Below, in pieces: positions 34,369 to 43,582 of a stretch of DNA of 64,000 nucleotides. Source of the stretch: RGIG3528 sp045616485. GTDB taxonomy: Bacteria; Bacillota; Clostridia; Lachnospirales; Lachnospiraceae. The stretch's first letter is position 1. Each line of letters starts with the position of its first letter. The notes under the pieces were generated by a model. It was given only the letters and a program-made list of their open reading frames with translations, searched no databases and was not told where the DNA came from. The stretch covers positions 7,581 through 71,580 of the forward strand of contig JAZLGU010000042.1 in the NCBI GenBank assembly GCA_045616485.1. The letters are read 5' to 3'. Position numbers and translations under genes: made by a program.

Positions 34369-34926
34369 TTACTGTACTCTCTTCAAATACTCACCTGTTC
34401 TGGTATCGATCTGAATCTTCTCGCCCTGGTTAACGAAAAGAGGAACCTGAACCATAGCACCTGTCTCAACAGTAGCAGGCTTTGTAGCGCCTGTAGCTGT
34501 GTTGCCAGCGAAGCCAGGCTCTGTCTCTGTGATAACGAGCTCTACGAAAAGAGGTGGCTCAACGGAGAAAATCTGGCCGTTGTGAGAAAGCATCTTAACC
34601 ATCTCATTTTCCTTAACGAACTTCATAGCGTCGCCTACCTGATCGTCTGTAAGAGCAATCTGATCGTAAGTCTCTGTGTTCATGAAATTATAAGCGTCAT
34701 CCTTGTAAAGATACTGCATCTCCAGTCTCTCGATATGAGCCGGAGGGAACTTCTCTGTAGGACGGAATGTCTTTTCTACTACACCGCCAGACTTAATGTT
34801 CTTAAGCTTTGCTCTAACGAAAGCTGCGCCCTTACCAGGCTTAACGTGCTGGAATTCAATAATCTGTACTACATTGCCTTCAATCTCAAGTGTAATACCA
34901 TTTCTGAAATCACCTGCTGAAATCAT
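34369..34926 (-). CDS. efp: Translation elongation factor P
   Basis: 185 residues, three OB-like domains. EF-P rescues ribosomes stalled at polyproline. The N-terminal KOW-like domain has QHVKPGKGAAFVRAKLKN; the Lys in KPGKGAAF (near 32) is the tip residue that is modified in many bacteria. The C-terminus QIDTRTGEYLKRVQ is typical. AGGAGG precedes the ATG. It has its own promoter and terminator and pepP lies upstream on the same strand. Confidence 0.97.
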   Translation of the reverse strand: MISAGDFRNGITLEIEGNVVQIIEFQHVKPGKGAAFVRAKLKNIKSGGVVEKTFRPTEKFPPAHIERLEMQYLYKDDAYNFMNTETYDQIALTDDQVGDAMKFVKENEMVKMLSHNGQIFSVEPPLFVELVITETEPGFAGNTATGATKPATVETGAMVQVPLFVNQGEKIQIDTRTGEYLKRVQ

Positions 34927-35000
34927 ATAAATCCTCCTAAGATTTAATAAACTTTGGTTTTATTCTCCGCAGAATACAATTTCCGCAGACATATAGTAAT

Positions 35001-35029
35001 ATATTACCTTATCTTTTAAACTTATGCAA
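35001..35029 (-). promoter_or_regulatory. Sigma-A promoter of efp
   Basis: TTGCAT, 17 bases, TAATAT on the minus strand, between pepP and efp. Confidence 0.5.
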
Positions 35030-35038
35030 GAAAAATCT

Positions 35039-36109
35039 TTACAGCTCTATCAATTCTTTTCTGGAATGGGTAAAGTCCTCGAAGCCATCCTCAGTAACGA
35101 CACCCATATCCTCGATACGTACACCGCCAAAGCCCGGAATATAAATACCCGGCTCTACGGTAACTATAATACCTGCTTCAATAATGCTCTCTTCAGTCCT
35201 GCCAAGACGTGGATTCTCATGAATCTCCATACCTACAGAATGACCAAGATTGTGACCGAAATACTCACCATAGCCGGCTTCAGTAATGATATTACGTGCC
35301 ATCGCATCCCACTCTTTACCGGGACGTCCTGCTTTAATATTATTAATAACAGTAGTCTGAGCCTTAAGAACTGTCTCGTAGATCTCTATCTGTTTTTTGG
35401 ATGCATGACCAACACATACAGTTCTGGTCATATCTGAACAGTAACCATTATACTTACATCCAAAATCCATGGTAACAAAATCACCGTGCTCTATCTTATT
35501 ATTGCCAGGCTCTGCATGAGGCTTGGAGCCATTGACACCGGCAGCTACAATAGAATCAAAGGAGAGATTCTCTGCACCATTGCATTTCATAATATACTCA
35601 AGCTTAGCTGCAATCTCCAGCTCAGTAACCCCCGGCTTAATATAGCCAAGAATCTCCTCAAAAGCGATGTCTCCAATATGCTCAGCCATACGAAGATTGG
35701 CAAGCTCTTCAGGTGTCTTAATACGGCGCATATCAGTAAGTTCAGAAGCTATAGCTACGAAGCTCTCGCATTTAAGTGCTTTTCTGAAGGACTCATAAGT
35801 GGAAAAAATAAACTGATTGCCTTCAAAACCCAGAGTCTTAATATGTTCTTTAAGAATAATGTCATTAATACAGTCAAGATAACCATGGGTAACAGAAATC
35901 TCTACCACCTCATAATCAGGCGCCTGTGCCTTGGCTGCTACCGTGTATCTGGAATCTGTAAGAAGGGTCCTGCTTTCTTTTGTAATTACAAGGTAGCCCG
36001 TGCCACCTGTAAAGCCACTGATATAGCGCATATTGTATGCGTCTGATACCAGAATGGCATCCAGTGAAAGCTGATCTAAGATTTTAACAACTCTGTCATA
36101 TGTAGTCAT
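35039..36109 (-). CDS. pepP: Xaa-Pro aminopeptidase / M24 family peptidase
   Basis: 356 residues. An N-terminal creatinase-like domain (about 1-125) precedes the pita-bread metallopeptidase domain. Metal ligands are visible in VTMDFGCKYNGYCSDMTRTVCVG (two Asp; quoted in part as MDFGCKY and CSDMTRTV), FGHNLGHSVGMEIHE (His) and VTVEPGIYIPG (Glu), with a final Glu in VRIEDMGVV. It removes the N-terminal residue before proline. The pairing pepP-efp is common in Firmicutes and joins two proline-related functions. Confidence 0.94.
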   Translation of the reverse strand: MTTYDRVVKILDQLSLDAILVSDAYNMRYISGFTGGTGYLVITKESRTLLTDSRYTVAAKAQAPDYEVVEISVTHGYLDCINDIILKEHIKTLGFEGNQFIFSTYESFRKALKCESFVAIASELTDMRRIKTPEELANLRMAEHIGDIAFEEILGYIKPGVTELEIAAKLEYIMKCNGAENLSFDSIVAAGVNGSKPHAEPGNNKIEHGDFVTMDFGCKYNGYCSDMTRTVCVGHASKKQIEIYETVLKAQTTVINNIKAGRPGKEWDAMARNIITEAGYGEYFGHNLGHSVGMEIHENPRLGRTEESIIEAGIIVTVEPGIYIPGFGGVRIEDMGVVTEDGFEDFTHSRKELIEL

Positions 36110-36114
36110 ATTAT

Positions 36115-36621
36115 TTACCTCACTTTTTTAGGATTAATAATTTTGAACAAAAGAATAATAGGTGCTTCCAGGATCCTTTTTAAATGAATCTGAATCTCTT
36201 CATGAAAGCCGATGCGCTTAACCAGAATGCTCATGATACCAGCGGCATTGGCGCCAGCTACATCTGTAAAAATCTGATCTCCTACAAATACTGCGTCTTT
36301 GGGCTGGATATTCATCTTCTCGCATGCTTTGAGATATCCTTCTTTTTTAGGCTTACCTGCTTTAAAAATATAATGTGCCCCAATAGGCTCATTAAACTTC
36401 TTTACCCTCGGCTCTTTATTGTTGGATAAAAAGCAGATAGAAAAGCCCAGCCCTCTAAGATAATTCATAAGCTCAAGAGCTCTTTGATCAGCAGGCGCTC
36501 CATGGGTCACCAGCGTATTATCAAGATCAAAAATAACTCCCCTTTTGCCTGACATGTAAAGAGCACCATAGTCAATTGTGTAAGCAGATTTGTAATAAAA
36601 ATCCGGAAATAAAAATGCCAT
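36115..36621 (-). CDS. YqeG family HAD IIIA-type phosphatase
   Basis: About 168 residues. The HAD nucleophile motif is GVIFDLDNTLVTHG near residue 30, followed by FLSNNKEPRV and VFVGDQIFTDVAGANAAG. YqeG proteins are small HAD phosphatases of unknown substrate; the family also has lipid phosphatase members. The ATG at 36621 follows GAGAGG at 7 bases and is preferred over the one at 36636. It precedes pepP by five bases, so YqeG-pepP form one transcript. Confidence 0.85.
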   Translation of the reverse strand: MAFLFPDFYYKSAYTIDYGALYMSGKRGVIFDLDNTLVTHGAPADQRALELMNYLRGLGFSICFLSNNKEPRVKKFNEPIGAHYIFKAGKPKKEGYLKACEKMNIQPKDAVFVGDQIFTDVAGANAAGIMSILVKRIGFHEEIQIHLKRILEAPIILLFKIINPKKVR

Positions 36622-36710
36622 AAAATAACCTCTCAAACCAATTCATTATAGCCCATCGTTCCAAAATTGGCAAGCGTAATGCTTTCAATGCCGATATAAC
36701 CCTAGAAAAA

Positions 36711-36741
36711 AACGAGACGAATAGCAATGCTATTCGTCTCG
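36711..36741 (-). terminator. Terminator of the SDR dehydrogenase gene
   Basis: A 13-bp perfect stem CGAGACGAATAGC with a 3-base loop, followed on the minus strand by TTTTTTC. A second small hairpin ACCGC-TGT-GCGGT precedes it. Confidence 0.9.
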
Positions 36742-36764
36742 AAGCGACCGCTGTGCGGTAATGT

Positions 36765-37571
36765 CTACTGTGGCTGCTTGCCGATGTATGCAAGGATACC
36801 GCCATCTACATAAAGGATATGGCCGTTTACTGCATTGGAAGCCTCTGATGCAAGGAATACAGCAGGACCTGTAAGCTCCTCAGGCTTCAGCCAACGATTG
36901 GCAGGAGTCTTGGCACAGATGAACTGATCAAACGGATGACGGGAACCATCAGGCTGAATCTCACGAAGAGGTGCTGTCTGAGGTGTCTCGATATAACCTG
37001 GTCCAAGGCCGTTACACTGAATATTGTACTGACCATACTCAGAACAAATATTACGTGTAAGCATCTTAAGACCACCCTTAGCAGATGCATAAGCAGATAC
37101 AGTCTCACGACCAAGCTCAGACATCATGGAGCAGATGTTAATAATCTTACCTGCATTCTTTTTAATCATACCAGGAAGAACTGCCTTGGATACGATGAAA
37201 GGCGCATTAAGGTCAACATCAATAACCTGTCTGAACTCTGCTGCTGTCATCTCTGTCATAGGAATACGCTTAATAATACCTGCATTATTTACAAGGATAT
37301 CGATAGTGCCGACTTCCTTCTCAATCTGTGCTACCATAGCATTTACAGCATCCTCATCGCATACGTTGCAAACGTAGCCATGAGCCTCGATGCCAAGCTC
37401 TCTATATGCTTCAAGTCCCTTATCAACAAGCTCCTGCTTAATATCATTAAAGCAGATAGTTGCACCGCACTTTGCGTAAGCAGATGCAATAGCAAAACCG
37501 ATACCATATGATGCGCCTGTTACAAGTGCTACCTTTCCCTCCAGGGAAAAATTAAGGAAATTCTGTTCCAT
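36765..37571 (-). CDS. Gluconate 5-dehydrogenase-like short-chain dehydrogenase
   Basis: 268 residues, the usual length of the gluconate 5-dehydrogenase/2-deoxy-gluconate 3-dehydrogenase branch. The cofactor loop is VTGASYGIGFAIASAYA; NNAG is near residue 95; the catalytic triad is Ser (ICSMMSE), Tyr (SAYASAKGG) and Lys. It would interconvert a hexonate and its keto form with NAD(P). The ATG at 37571 follows GGAGG at 9 bases. A single-gene unit with a strong promoter, a near-perfect cre immediately downstream of the start point, and its own terminator, as expected for a catabolite-controlled sugar-acid enzyme. Substrate is inferred from family. Confidence 0.85.
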   Translation of the reverse strand: MEQNFLNFSLEGKVALVTGASYGIGFAIASAYAKCGATICFNDIKQELVDKGLEAYRELGIEAHGYVCNVCDEDAVNAMVAQIEKEVGTIDILVNNAGIIKRIPMTEMTAAEFRQVIDVDLNAPFIVSKAVLPGMIKKNAGKIINICSMMSELGRETVSAYASAKGGLKMLTRNICSEYGQYNIQCNGLGPGYIETPQTAPLREIQPDGSRHPFDQFICAKTPANRWLKPEELTGPAVFLASEASNAVNGHILYVDGGILAYIGKQPQ

Positions 37572-37599
37572 TTTTAAAATCCTCCGTGTTTTTTGTAAA

Positions 37600-37613
37600 T
37601 GTAAGCGTTTACA
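37600..37613. promoter_or_regulatory. Catabolite-responsive-element/LacI-family operator at the SDR promoter
   Basis: TGTAAGCGTTTACA, matching the CcpA cre consensus with central CG, located just after the predicted start point (about 37615). A LacI/GalR-family regulator could also use it. Confidence 0.7.
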
Positions 37614-37621
37614 ATGCAATT

Positions 37622-37650
37622 ATTATAGCAAGTAAGAATAGAAATTGCAA
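37622..37650 (-). promoter_or_regulatory. Sigma-A promoter of the SDR gene
   Basis: TTGCAA, 17 bases, TATAAT on the minus strand. Confidence 0.75.
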
Positions 37651-37674
37651 GGAAAAAGATAGTTAAATATTTGT

Positions 37675-39621
37675 TTATCTTTTCTTTAGATTTTTACTTT
37701 TTTGCTTGAAATCTTCTTTTTTCTTATAATCGTTCCTCTTATAATCGTCTTTCTTCTTATAATCCTCTTTTTTCTTTGTAGTCCCCTTGTTTCTGAAATC
37801 GTTGACTATTTTACGAGGCGGGATAAGACACTGTTTTTCAAAGCCAATAAGATCATTGCGACCTGCTTTTAGCAGAGCTTCCTTTACAAGATCATAGTTT
37901 TCAGGATTCTTATACTGAATAAGTGCTCTCTGCATAGCCTTTTCGTGAGGATTTTTGGTCACATATACCGGCTTCATATCCCGGGGATCATAGCCTGAAT
38001 AATACATACATGTTGCTACAGTCGATGGAGTAGGATAGAAATCCTGCACCTGCTCAGGACAGTAGCCCAAGTCTCTTATATACTCTGCCAGGGCGATAGC
38101 ATCATCTAAAGTAGAGCCGGGATGAGAAGACATAAGATAAGGCAGCACATACTGATTGTGATCCAGCTGACCATTTTTTATCATGCCTCCGTTTATACGG
38201 GCAAATTTCTCTACAAACCTTTCGTACACACCATTTCTGGGCTTTCCCATCAGGTCCAGAACGTGGTCAGAGATATGTTCGGGAGCCACACGAAGCTGGC
38301 CGGAAATATGATATTTGCACATTTCTCTAAAAAATGCATCATCCTTATCTGCCATCAGATAGTCAAATCTGATACCGGATCTGATAAATACCTTTTTTAC
38401 TCCCGGAATAGCCCTAAGCTTTCTCAACAAAGCCAGGTAATCAGAATGATCCACTTCCATATTTTTGCAGGGCTCCGGCCATAAACACTGCTTATTAACG
38501 CAGGCTCCCTTGGTGCACTGCTTTTTGCAGGCCGGCTTTCTGAACTGGGCTGTAGGACCACCTACATCATTTATATTTCCCTTAAAATCTTTTTCCTTTG
38601 TAAAAATCTCAGCTTCTTTTATAATGCTTTCGTGGCTTCTGCTCTGTACTATACGCCCCTGATGAAAGGTCAGAGCACAGAAGCTGCAGCCTCCAAAACA
38701 ACCACGATTGGAGGTAAGGGAATATTTAATCTCTGCCAGAGCAGGAATGCCTCCATCCTTTTTGTACATAGGATGGCAGTCTCTTATATAGGGCAGGTCA
38801 TAAACATCATCCAGCTCCTCTGTAGTAAGAGGCAGAGCAGGCGGATTCTGTACCACATATTCGTAGTCCTTATACTTTTCCACCAGGGTCTTAGCTGAAT
38901 ATGGGTCGGTATTTACATACTGCTTGCCAAAGCTTCTGGCAAACACTTCTTTACTTTCACATATTTCCTGAAAAGAAGGGAGCTCGATGTAGTCCACCAG
39001 ATTGTCAGTATTTCTGGCTTTGTAAACAGTTCCCCTTATAAAGGTAATATCTTTAACATCGATGCCTGCATTTAAGGCATCTGCTATTTCTACTATAGAA
39101 TGCTCTCCCATACCGTAGCTGATGAGATCTGCACCGGAGTCTAATAGTATAGACCTTTTTACAGTATCTGACCAATAATCATAATGGCCCAGTCGGCGAA
39201 GGGACGCCTCTATTCCACCTATTATTATTGGTGTTTTTTTATAGGTACGGCGTATAAGATTGCCATACACAATGCAAGCTCTGTCAGGACGTTTTCCCAT
39301 CTCTCCCTTTGGAGTATAGTAGTCGTACTTTCTTCGCTTTTTATTGACAGAATAATGATCTACCATGGAGTCCATATTGCCACCGGAAATAAGAAAGCCC
39401 AGCCTCGGCTGTCCCAGGACAGTAATGCTGCTATCGTCCTTCCAGTCCGGCTGAGGAATAATACCCACTTTATAGCCATGGGCTTCCAGGACTCTTGAAA
39501 TAATAGCATGAGCAAAGGAGGAATGATCTACATATGCATCTCCTGTAATAAATACAAAGTCGCACTGCTCCCAGCCTCTTTTTTTCATATCTGCTTTTGA
39601 TACGGGTAAAAAATCATTCAT
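37675..39621 (-). CDS. YgiQ family radical SAM protein with basic repeat tail
   Basis: 648 residues. The N-terminal UPF0313 region (FLPVSKADMKKRGWEQCDF; here DFVFITGDAYVDHSSF) leads to the radical SAM cluster NRGCFGGCSFCALTFHQGR near residue 315, with a C-x3-C-x2-C iron-sulfur site. A further Cys-rich insert (CKKQCTKGACVNKQCLWPEPC) follows around residue 373. The last about 30 residues are near-repeats of Lys-Lys-Lys-Glu-Asp-Tyr/Phe, a nucleic-acid-like basic tail. The reaction is unknown. The gene follows metH by 31 bases with no visible terminator and may end that operon. Confidence 0.9.
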   Translation of the reverse strand: MNDFLPVSKADMKKRGWEQCDFVFITGDAYVDHSSFAHAIISRVLEAHGYKVGIIPQPDWKDDSSITVLGQPRLGFLISGGNMDSMVDHYSVNKKRRKYDYYTPKGEMGKRPDRACIVYGNLIRRTYKKTPIIIGGIEASLRRLGHYDYWSDTVKRSILLDSGADLISYGMGEHSIVEIADALNAGIDVKDITFIRGTVYKARNTDNLVDYIELPSFQEICESKEVFARSFGKQYVNTDPYSAKTLVEKYKDYEYVVQNPPALPLTTEELDDVYDLPYIRDCHPMYKKDGGIPALAEIKYSLTSNRGCFGGCSFCALTFHQGRIVQSRSHESIIKEAEIFTKEKDFKGNINDVGGPTAQFRKPACKKQCTKGACVNKQCLWPEPCKNMEVDHSDYLALLRKLRAIPGVKKVFIRSGIRFDYLMADKDDAFFREMCKYHISGQLRVAPEHISDHVLDLMGKPRNGVYERFVEKFARINGGMIKNGQLDHNQYVLPYLMSSHPGSTLDDAIALAEYIRDLGYCPEQVQDFYPTPSTVATCMYYSGYDPRDMKPVYVTKNPHEKAMQRALIQYKNPENYDLVKEALLKAGRNDLIGFEKQCLIPPRKIVNDFRNKGTTKKKEDYKKKDDYKRNDYKKKEDFKQKSKNLKKR

Positions 39622-39652
39622 ATCCTATCCCTATCCTTTTATTTCCTACAAA

Positions 39653-42073
39653 CTATTTTAGCAATTCTGTTGCTATCCTTACAGTTTCCATAGCATTGGC
39701 TGCATAGTAGTCTGCGCCGATCATATCTGCATACTCCTGTGTAAGAACTGCTCCACCTACAACAACTTTAATGTTTTTATTATATTCGTGCAGCTTTTCT
39801 ATAGTCTCTTGCATAGAGGGAACTGTAGTCGTCATAAGGGCTGACAGGCCTACCATTTGAGCTCCTGTACGCTTGCAGGCCTCCACTACCTTTTCCGGCT
39901 CCACGTCTTTTCCCAGGTCGTATACATCAAAACCATAATTCTTTAGAAGGACGACTACGATATTTTTCCCTATATCGTGAATATCTCCCTTTACAGTAGC
40001 CATGATTACTTTCGGCCCCTTATCCTCCTTCTCAGGCATGGTCTTTTGCACCTCAGCAAAAGCATACTTGGCTGCCTCCGCACTCATAAGCAGCTGTGGA
40101 AGATAAATTCTTTTTTCCTCAAATCCCCTGCCCACTTCATTCAGTGCAGGGATTATCATCTCATTAATAAGAGTAAGTCCATCGGTAGTATTCAAAAGCT
40201 CCGCTGCCGTAGCCGCTGCCTTTTCGCTCATACCTTTTACGATAGCATATTTTAAGGGCTCCATCCCCGCTGTGTCTATGCCGGCTACAGCAGGATCTTT
40301 TGCAGACTCCGCAGCAACTGTAAAATGTTCCGCTGCCTCTATATACTTCATACACCCCGGATCCTTGCCGGATAAAGCCATAAAAGAGTACCAGGCTTTC
40401 ATCATATCACCTGCAAAAGGATTCATAATGGCTGCTGACAGCCCCGAAGCCATAGCCATTGTAAAGAAAATGGAAGTAATAACTTCACGGCTGGGTAATC
40501 CAAAGGATACATTGGATACACCAAGCGAGGTATAACATTTGAGCCTGTCAGAAATCATTCTTATAGTGTCAATGGTAATCTTGGCAGTATCAGAGTCTGA
40601 AGATACGGCCATGGCTAATGGGTCAAAAATCAGATTGGAACGATCAATGCCGTAAGCCGCCGCTCTTTCTATAATCTTCTCTGCAATCTTAAACCTGGCT
40701 TCTGCCGTATCCGGTATTCCCTTTTCATCCAATGTAAGGCATACCACAAATCCCCCGTATTTTTTCACAAGCGGAAAAATAGCTGCCATTACCTCTTCTT
40801 TTCCATTCACGGAATTAACCATAGGTATACCATTATATATCCTCATAGCCTTTTCCATAGCCTGTGGATCAGAGGTATCCAGCTGCAAGGGCACTGCAGT
40901 TACTGCCTGCAGCTCCTGCACCACTGTCGTCAACATTTCCGGCTCATCCAGCTCCGGCAGGCCCACATTTACATCTAAAACGTGGCAGCCCATTTCCTCT
41001 TCCTTAACAGCCTCACCCAGGATATAAGTAAGATCACGATTCCTTAAGGCTTCCTTCAGTTTCTTTTTTCCTGTAGGATTAATTCTCTCTCCTATAAGAA
41101 CCGGAAAATCACCAAAGGTTACATTTTGAGAAAAAGAACAAACTCTGCCTACTTTTCCCCTTTCATGTCTTAATGGCAGTGGCTTCATATCCTTTACAGC
41201 CACAAAAAGTCTTCTTATATGCTCAGGAGTAGTGCCGCAGCATCCTCCCAGTATTCTGGCGCCTCTCTTTACCGCTTCCTTTCCCAGGGCAGCAAAAGTA
41301 GCCGCATCCGTATCATAAACAGTCTTGCCTTCACACTCTCTGGGCATACCTGCATTGGGCTTAAAAATAACAGGCCTTGCCGAAACCTCATAAAATCTGT
41401 CTACTACAGGCAACATTTCCGTAGGCCCCAGAGAGCAATTGGCTCCAAAAGCAAATACATTAAGTCCGGAAAGCAGGGTAGTCATTACTTCAGGCGTAGC
41501 ACCTGTCATAAGCCTCATACTCTCATCAAAGACTGTGGTAACAAATATGGGAAGATTGCATACCTCTTTGGCCGCTATAACTGCAGCCTTAGTCTCATAT
41601 GCATCATTCATAGTCTCAATAGCTATATAATCCGCCCCTGCATTATATCCTGCTTCTATAGTCTCCTTAAAAAGCTTTACAGCATCTTCGAATTCCAGGT
41701 CACCTAAAGGCTTCAAAAGCTTTCCCAATGGTCCGATATCAAGTCCTACATAGCGATCCTTTTGTAAAAAAGGTCCCTGGGCCTTATCTCTGGCTGCTCT
41801 TGCCAGTTTAACGGCTGCGGTAACCACTTCATTAACGGTGAATCTCCCGTCTTTGCCATCATACTTTAATGAATTGGCCCCAAAAGTATTGGTACAAACA
41901 GCGTTAGAACCTGACTCATAATACTCACGGGCCAGTCTTTCTATTTCTTCCGGATGAGTGATATTCCATGTCTCCGGCAGCTCTCCCGGCTGCAAGCCTC
42001 TTTCCTGCAGAATAGAGCCGGTGCCTCCATCCAGAATGAATATTCCATTGTGTATCCTGTCAACAATATTCAT
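39653..42073 (-). CDS. metH: Cobalamin-dependent methionine synthase, catalytic modules only
   Basis: 806 residues, shorter than the about 1200 of E. coli MetH because the reactivation domain is separate. Modules in order: homocysteine-binding barrel (about 1-290, zinc Cys in ILGGCCGTTPEHI), pterin-binding barrel (about 315-570, GERINPTGKKKL), cap helix domain (about 590-670) and cobalamin domain (about 680-806) with GDIHDIGKN, whose His ligates cobalt. It transfers a methyl group from methyl-tetrahydrofolate to homocysteine. Its start overlaps the activation-domain gene by 14 bases. With metF and a flavin reductase this makes a complete methionine-methylation unit. Confidence 0.95.
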   Translation of the reverse strand: MNIVDRIHNGIFILDGGTGSILQERGLQPGELPETWNITHPEEIERLAREYYESGSNAVCTNTFGANSLKYDGKDGRFTVNEVVTAAVKLARAARDKAQGPFLQKDRYVGLDIGPLGKLLKPLGDLEFEDAVKLFKETIEAGYNAGADYIAIETMNDAYETKAAVIAAKEVCNLPIFVTTVFDESMRLMTGATPEVMTTLLSGLNVFAFGANCSLGPTEMLPVVDRFYEVSARPVIFKPNAGMPRECEGKTVYDTDAATFAALGKEAVKRGARILGGCCGTTPEHIRRLFVAVKDMKPLPLRHERGKVGRVCSFSQNVTFGDFPVLIGERINPTGKKKLKEALRNRDLTYILGEAVKEEEMGCHVLDVNVGLPELDEPEMLTTVVQELQAVTAVPLQLDTSDPQAMEKAMRIYNGIPMVNSVNGKEEVMAAIFPLVKKYGGFVVCLTLDEKGIPDTAEARFKIAEKIIERAAAYGIDRSNLIFDPLAMAVSSDSDTAKITIDTIRMISDRLKCYTSLGVSNVSFGLPSREVITSIFFTMAMASGLSAAIMNPFAGDMMKAWYSFMALSGKDPGCMKYIEAAEHFTVAAESAKDPAVAGIDTAGMEPLKYAIVKGMSEKAAATAAELLNTTDGLTLINEMIIPALNEVGRGFEEKRIYLPQLLMSAEAAKYAFAEVQKTMPEKEDKGPKVIMATVKGDIHDIGKNIVVVLLKNYGFDVYDLGKDVEPEKVVEACKRTGAQMVGLSALMTTTVPSMQETIEKLHEYNKNIKVVVGGAVLTQEYADMIGADYYAANAMETVRIATELLK

Positions 42074-42707
42074 TTGCTGTCCTGCTCCTCTCTCCTTTTC
42101 TCCTTATACCTATAATGGCAGTTATTGACTTTGAAGGGGTAAGTAAAAGAGACTCGCTTAATCCCACTCCTATTTTTCTTTTTGTATCCAGATACTCTAC
42201 CAGCTCTTTTTGTAACTCCAAAGGCAGATCTCCATAGCCCGGAGAAAAACGAGCCTGTAAGTCAAAGCTTTTATACATAGCTTCCAACTTTTCGGTAAGC
42301 TTATCAGCTACCCACTCCACAGCCTCTGTTCCCATAGCGTCCATAACCAGCTGCCTGATAGCTCCTCCCTGAATAAGAGCTTTATTTCTAAGCATATCTG
42401 CCTGAGGGCCTGCTGTAGCAGCCAGCAGTATACACCTGCCGCATCCTTCCAGATGATCAGCTAGATTATCAGAAAATGTCACCAGATTCCCCATTTGTAC
42501 TCTGGCTTTTCTTAGGCCATCGTGAGAAATACTAAGACTCTCCTCGGAAAAACACACTTTTCCCGAAACAGCATTAAGAAAATCCGGAAGACAACTCTCC
42601 ACCATTGATGTGACATTTGCTTCCGGCTCCCCTTTCCAAAAGCCCATATACCTATAGACTTCCTTTATACGCAATTCTTCAATTGTAATACGCTCTACCC
42701 TAATCAT
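42060..42707 (-). CDS. Stand-alone methionine synthase reactivation-domain protein
   Basis: 215 residues similar to the C-terminal activation domain of MetH. Visible motifs are YRYMGFWKGEPEANV at the N-terminus, FSPGYGDLPLELQKELVEYL (substrate/SAM-binding region, quoted as FSPGYGDLPLELQ) and ESLLLTPSKSITAIIG. It presumably binds SAM and docks to MetH to re-methylate oxidised cobalamin. It overlaps metF by four bases and metH by 14, so the three proteins are made together. Confidence 0.9.
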   Translation of the reverse strand: MIRVERITIEELRIKEVYRYMGFWKGEPEANVTSMVESCLPDFLNAVSGKVCFSEESLSISHDGLRKARVQMGNLVTFSDNLADHLEGCGRCILLAATAGPQADMLRNKALIQGGAIRQLVMDAMGTEAVEWVADKLTEKLEAMYKSFDLQARFSPGYGDLPLELQKELVEYLDTKRKIGVGLSESLLLTPSKSITAIIGIRRKGERSRTANEYC

Positions 42708-43579
42708 CCGTTTATTTCCAGAATACCACTAAGATTATTTCTGATTTCTTCTGCTGCTTTAGCATTGTTCATGGTATAAAGATGAACAGAAGTAACGCCA
42801 TTAGCTATAAGATCTACTATCTGCTCCGTAGCATAAATAATGCCTGCCTGGCGCATAGCCATAGGGCTGTGTCCATACTTATCTACCATATATTTAAATT
42901 TAAGTGGCACCTGTGCTCCGGACATTTTTAGTACTCTGTCTACCTGTCTGATGCTTGTAATAGGCATAATGCCGGCTACAATAGGCACAGTTATTCCTGC
43001 ATCTCTTGTCTTATAAAGAAAATTCCAATAAGCATTATTGTCAAAAAACATCTGTGTAGTCAGAAATTCACAGCCTGCTTCCACTTTCTTCTTAAGATTT
43101 TGTATATCTTCTCTCTGGCTCATAGACTCAGGATGACACTCAGGATAGCAGGCCGCTCCTACACAAAAATCCTTATCGAACTCCTTTATTTCCTCTATAA
43201 GCTGGCTGGCATACCTGTACTCACGAACTGTCTCTTCTGTGCCGGGCATTATATCCCCACGTAAAGCCAGAATATTCTTTAATCCTGCATTTTTTATGGC
43301 ATTAAGCTGGGCCTTTACTCCCTCATGAGTAGATGAAATGCATGAAAGATGGGCAAGTACCGGTATGTCATACTTTTCCTGAAGATCATGAGCTATATTT
43401 ACGGTGAATTCAGATGTGCCTCCGCCTGCGCCGTAAGTAACACTCATAAATGAGGGGCGCAAAGCAGCTACTGCCTCTGTGGCAGCTTTTATAGTCTCAT
43501 ATTTATCCGCAGTCTTAGGTGGGAACACCTCAAAAGAAAGAGATATTTTTTCATCAGTAATCAGTTCAGAAACCTTCAT
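42704..43579 (-). CDS. metF: 5,10-methylenetetrahydrofolate reductase
   Basis: 291 residues. A TIM-barrel flavoprotein that makes methyl-tetrahydrofolate for MetH. LSFEVFPPKTADKYETI at the N-terminus holds the catalytic Glu; VTYGAGGGT, HLSCISSTHEGV, LALRGD and FLTTQMFFDNNAYWNFL are conserved, the last being the FAD/folate region. It begins three bases after the stop of the flavin/2Fe-2S reductase and overlaps the activation-domain gene by four, so it is in the middle of a tight operon. Confidence 0.95.
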   Translation of the reverse strand: MKVSELITDEKISLSFEVFPPKTADKYETIKAATEAVAALRPSFMSVTYGAGGGTSEFTVNIAHDLQEKYDIPVLAHLSCISSTHEGVKAQLNAIKNAGLKNILALRGDIMPGTEETVREYRYASQLIEEIKEFDKDFCVGAACYPECHPESMSQREDIQNLKKKVEAGCEFLTTQMFFDNNAYWNFLYKTRDAGITVPIVAGIMPITSIRQVDRVLKMSGAQVPLKFKYMVDKYGHSPMAMRQAGIIYATEQIVDLIANGVTSVHLYTMNNAKAAEEIRNNLSGILEING

Positions 43580-43582
43580 CTT

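Noticed and set aside
36685..36700. A GCCGATAT sigma-28-like -10 on the plus strand
   Set aside because: No matching -35 upstream and no plus-strand gene follows.
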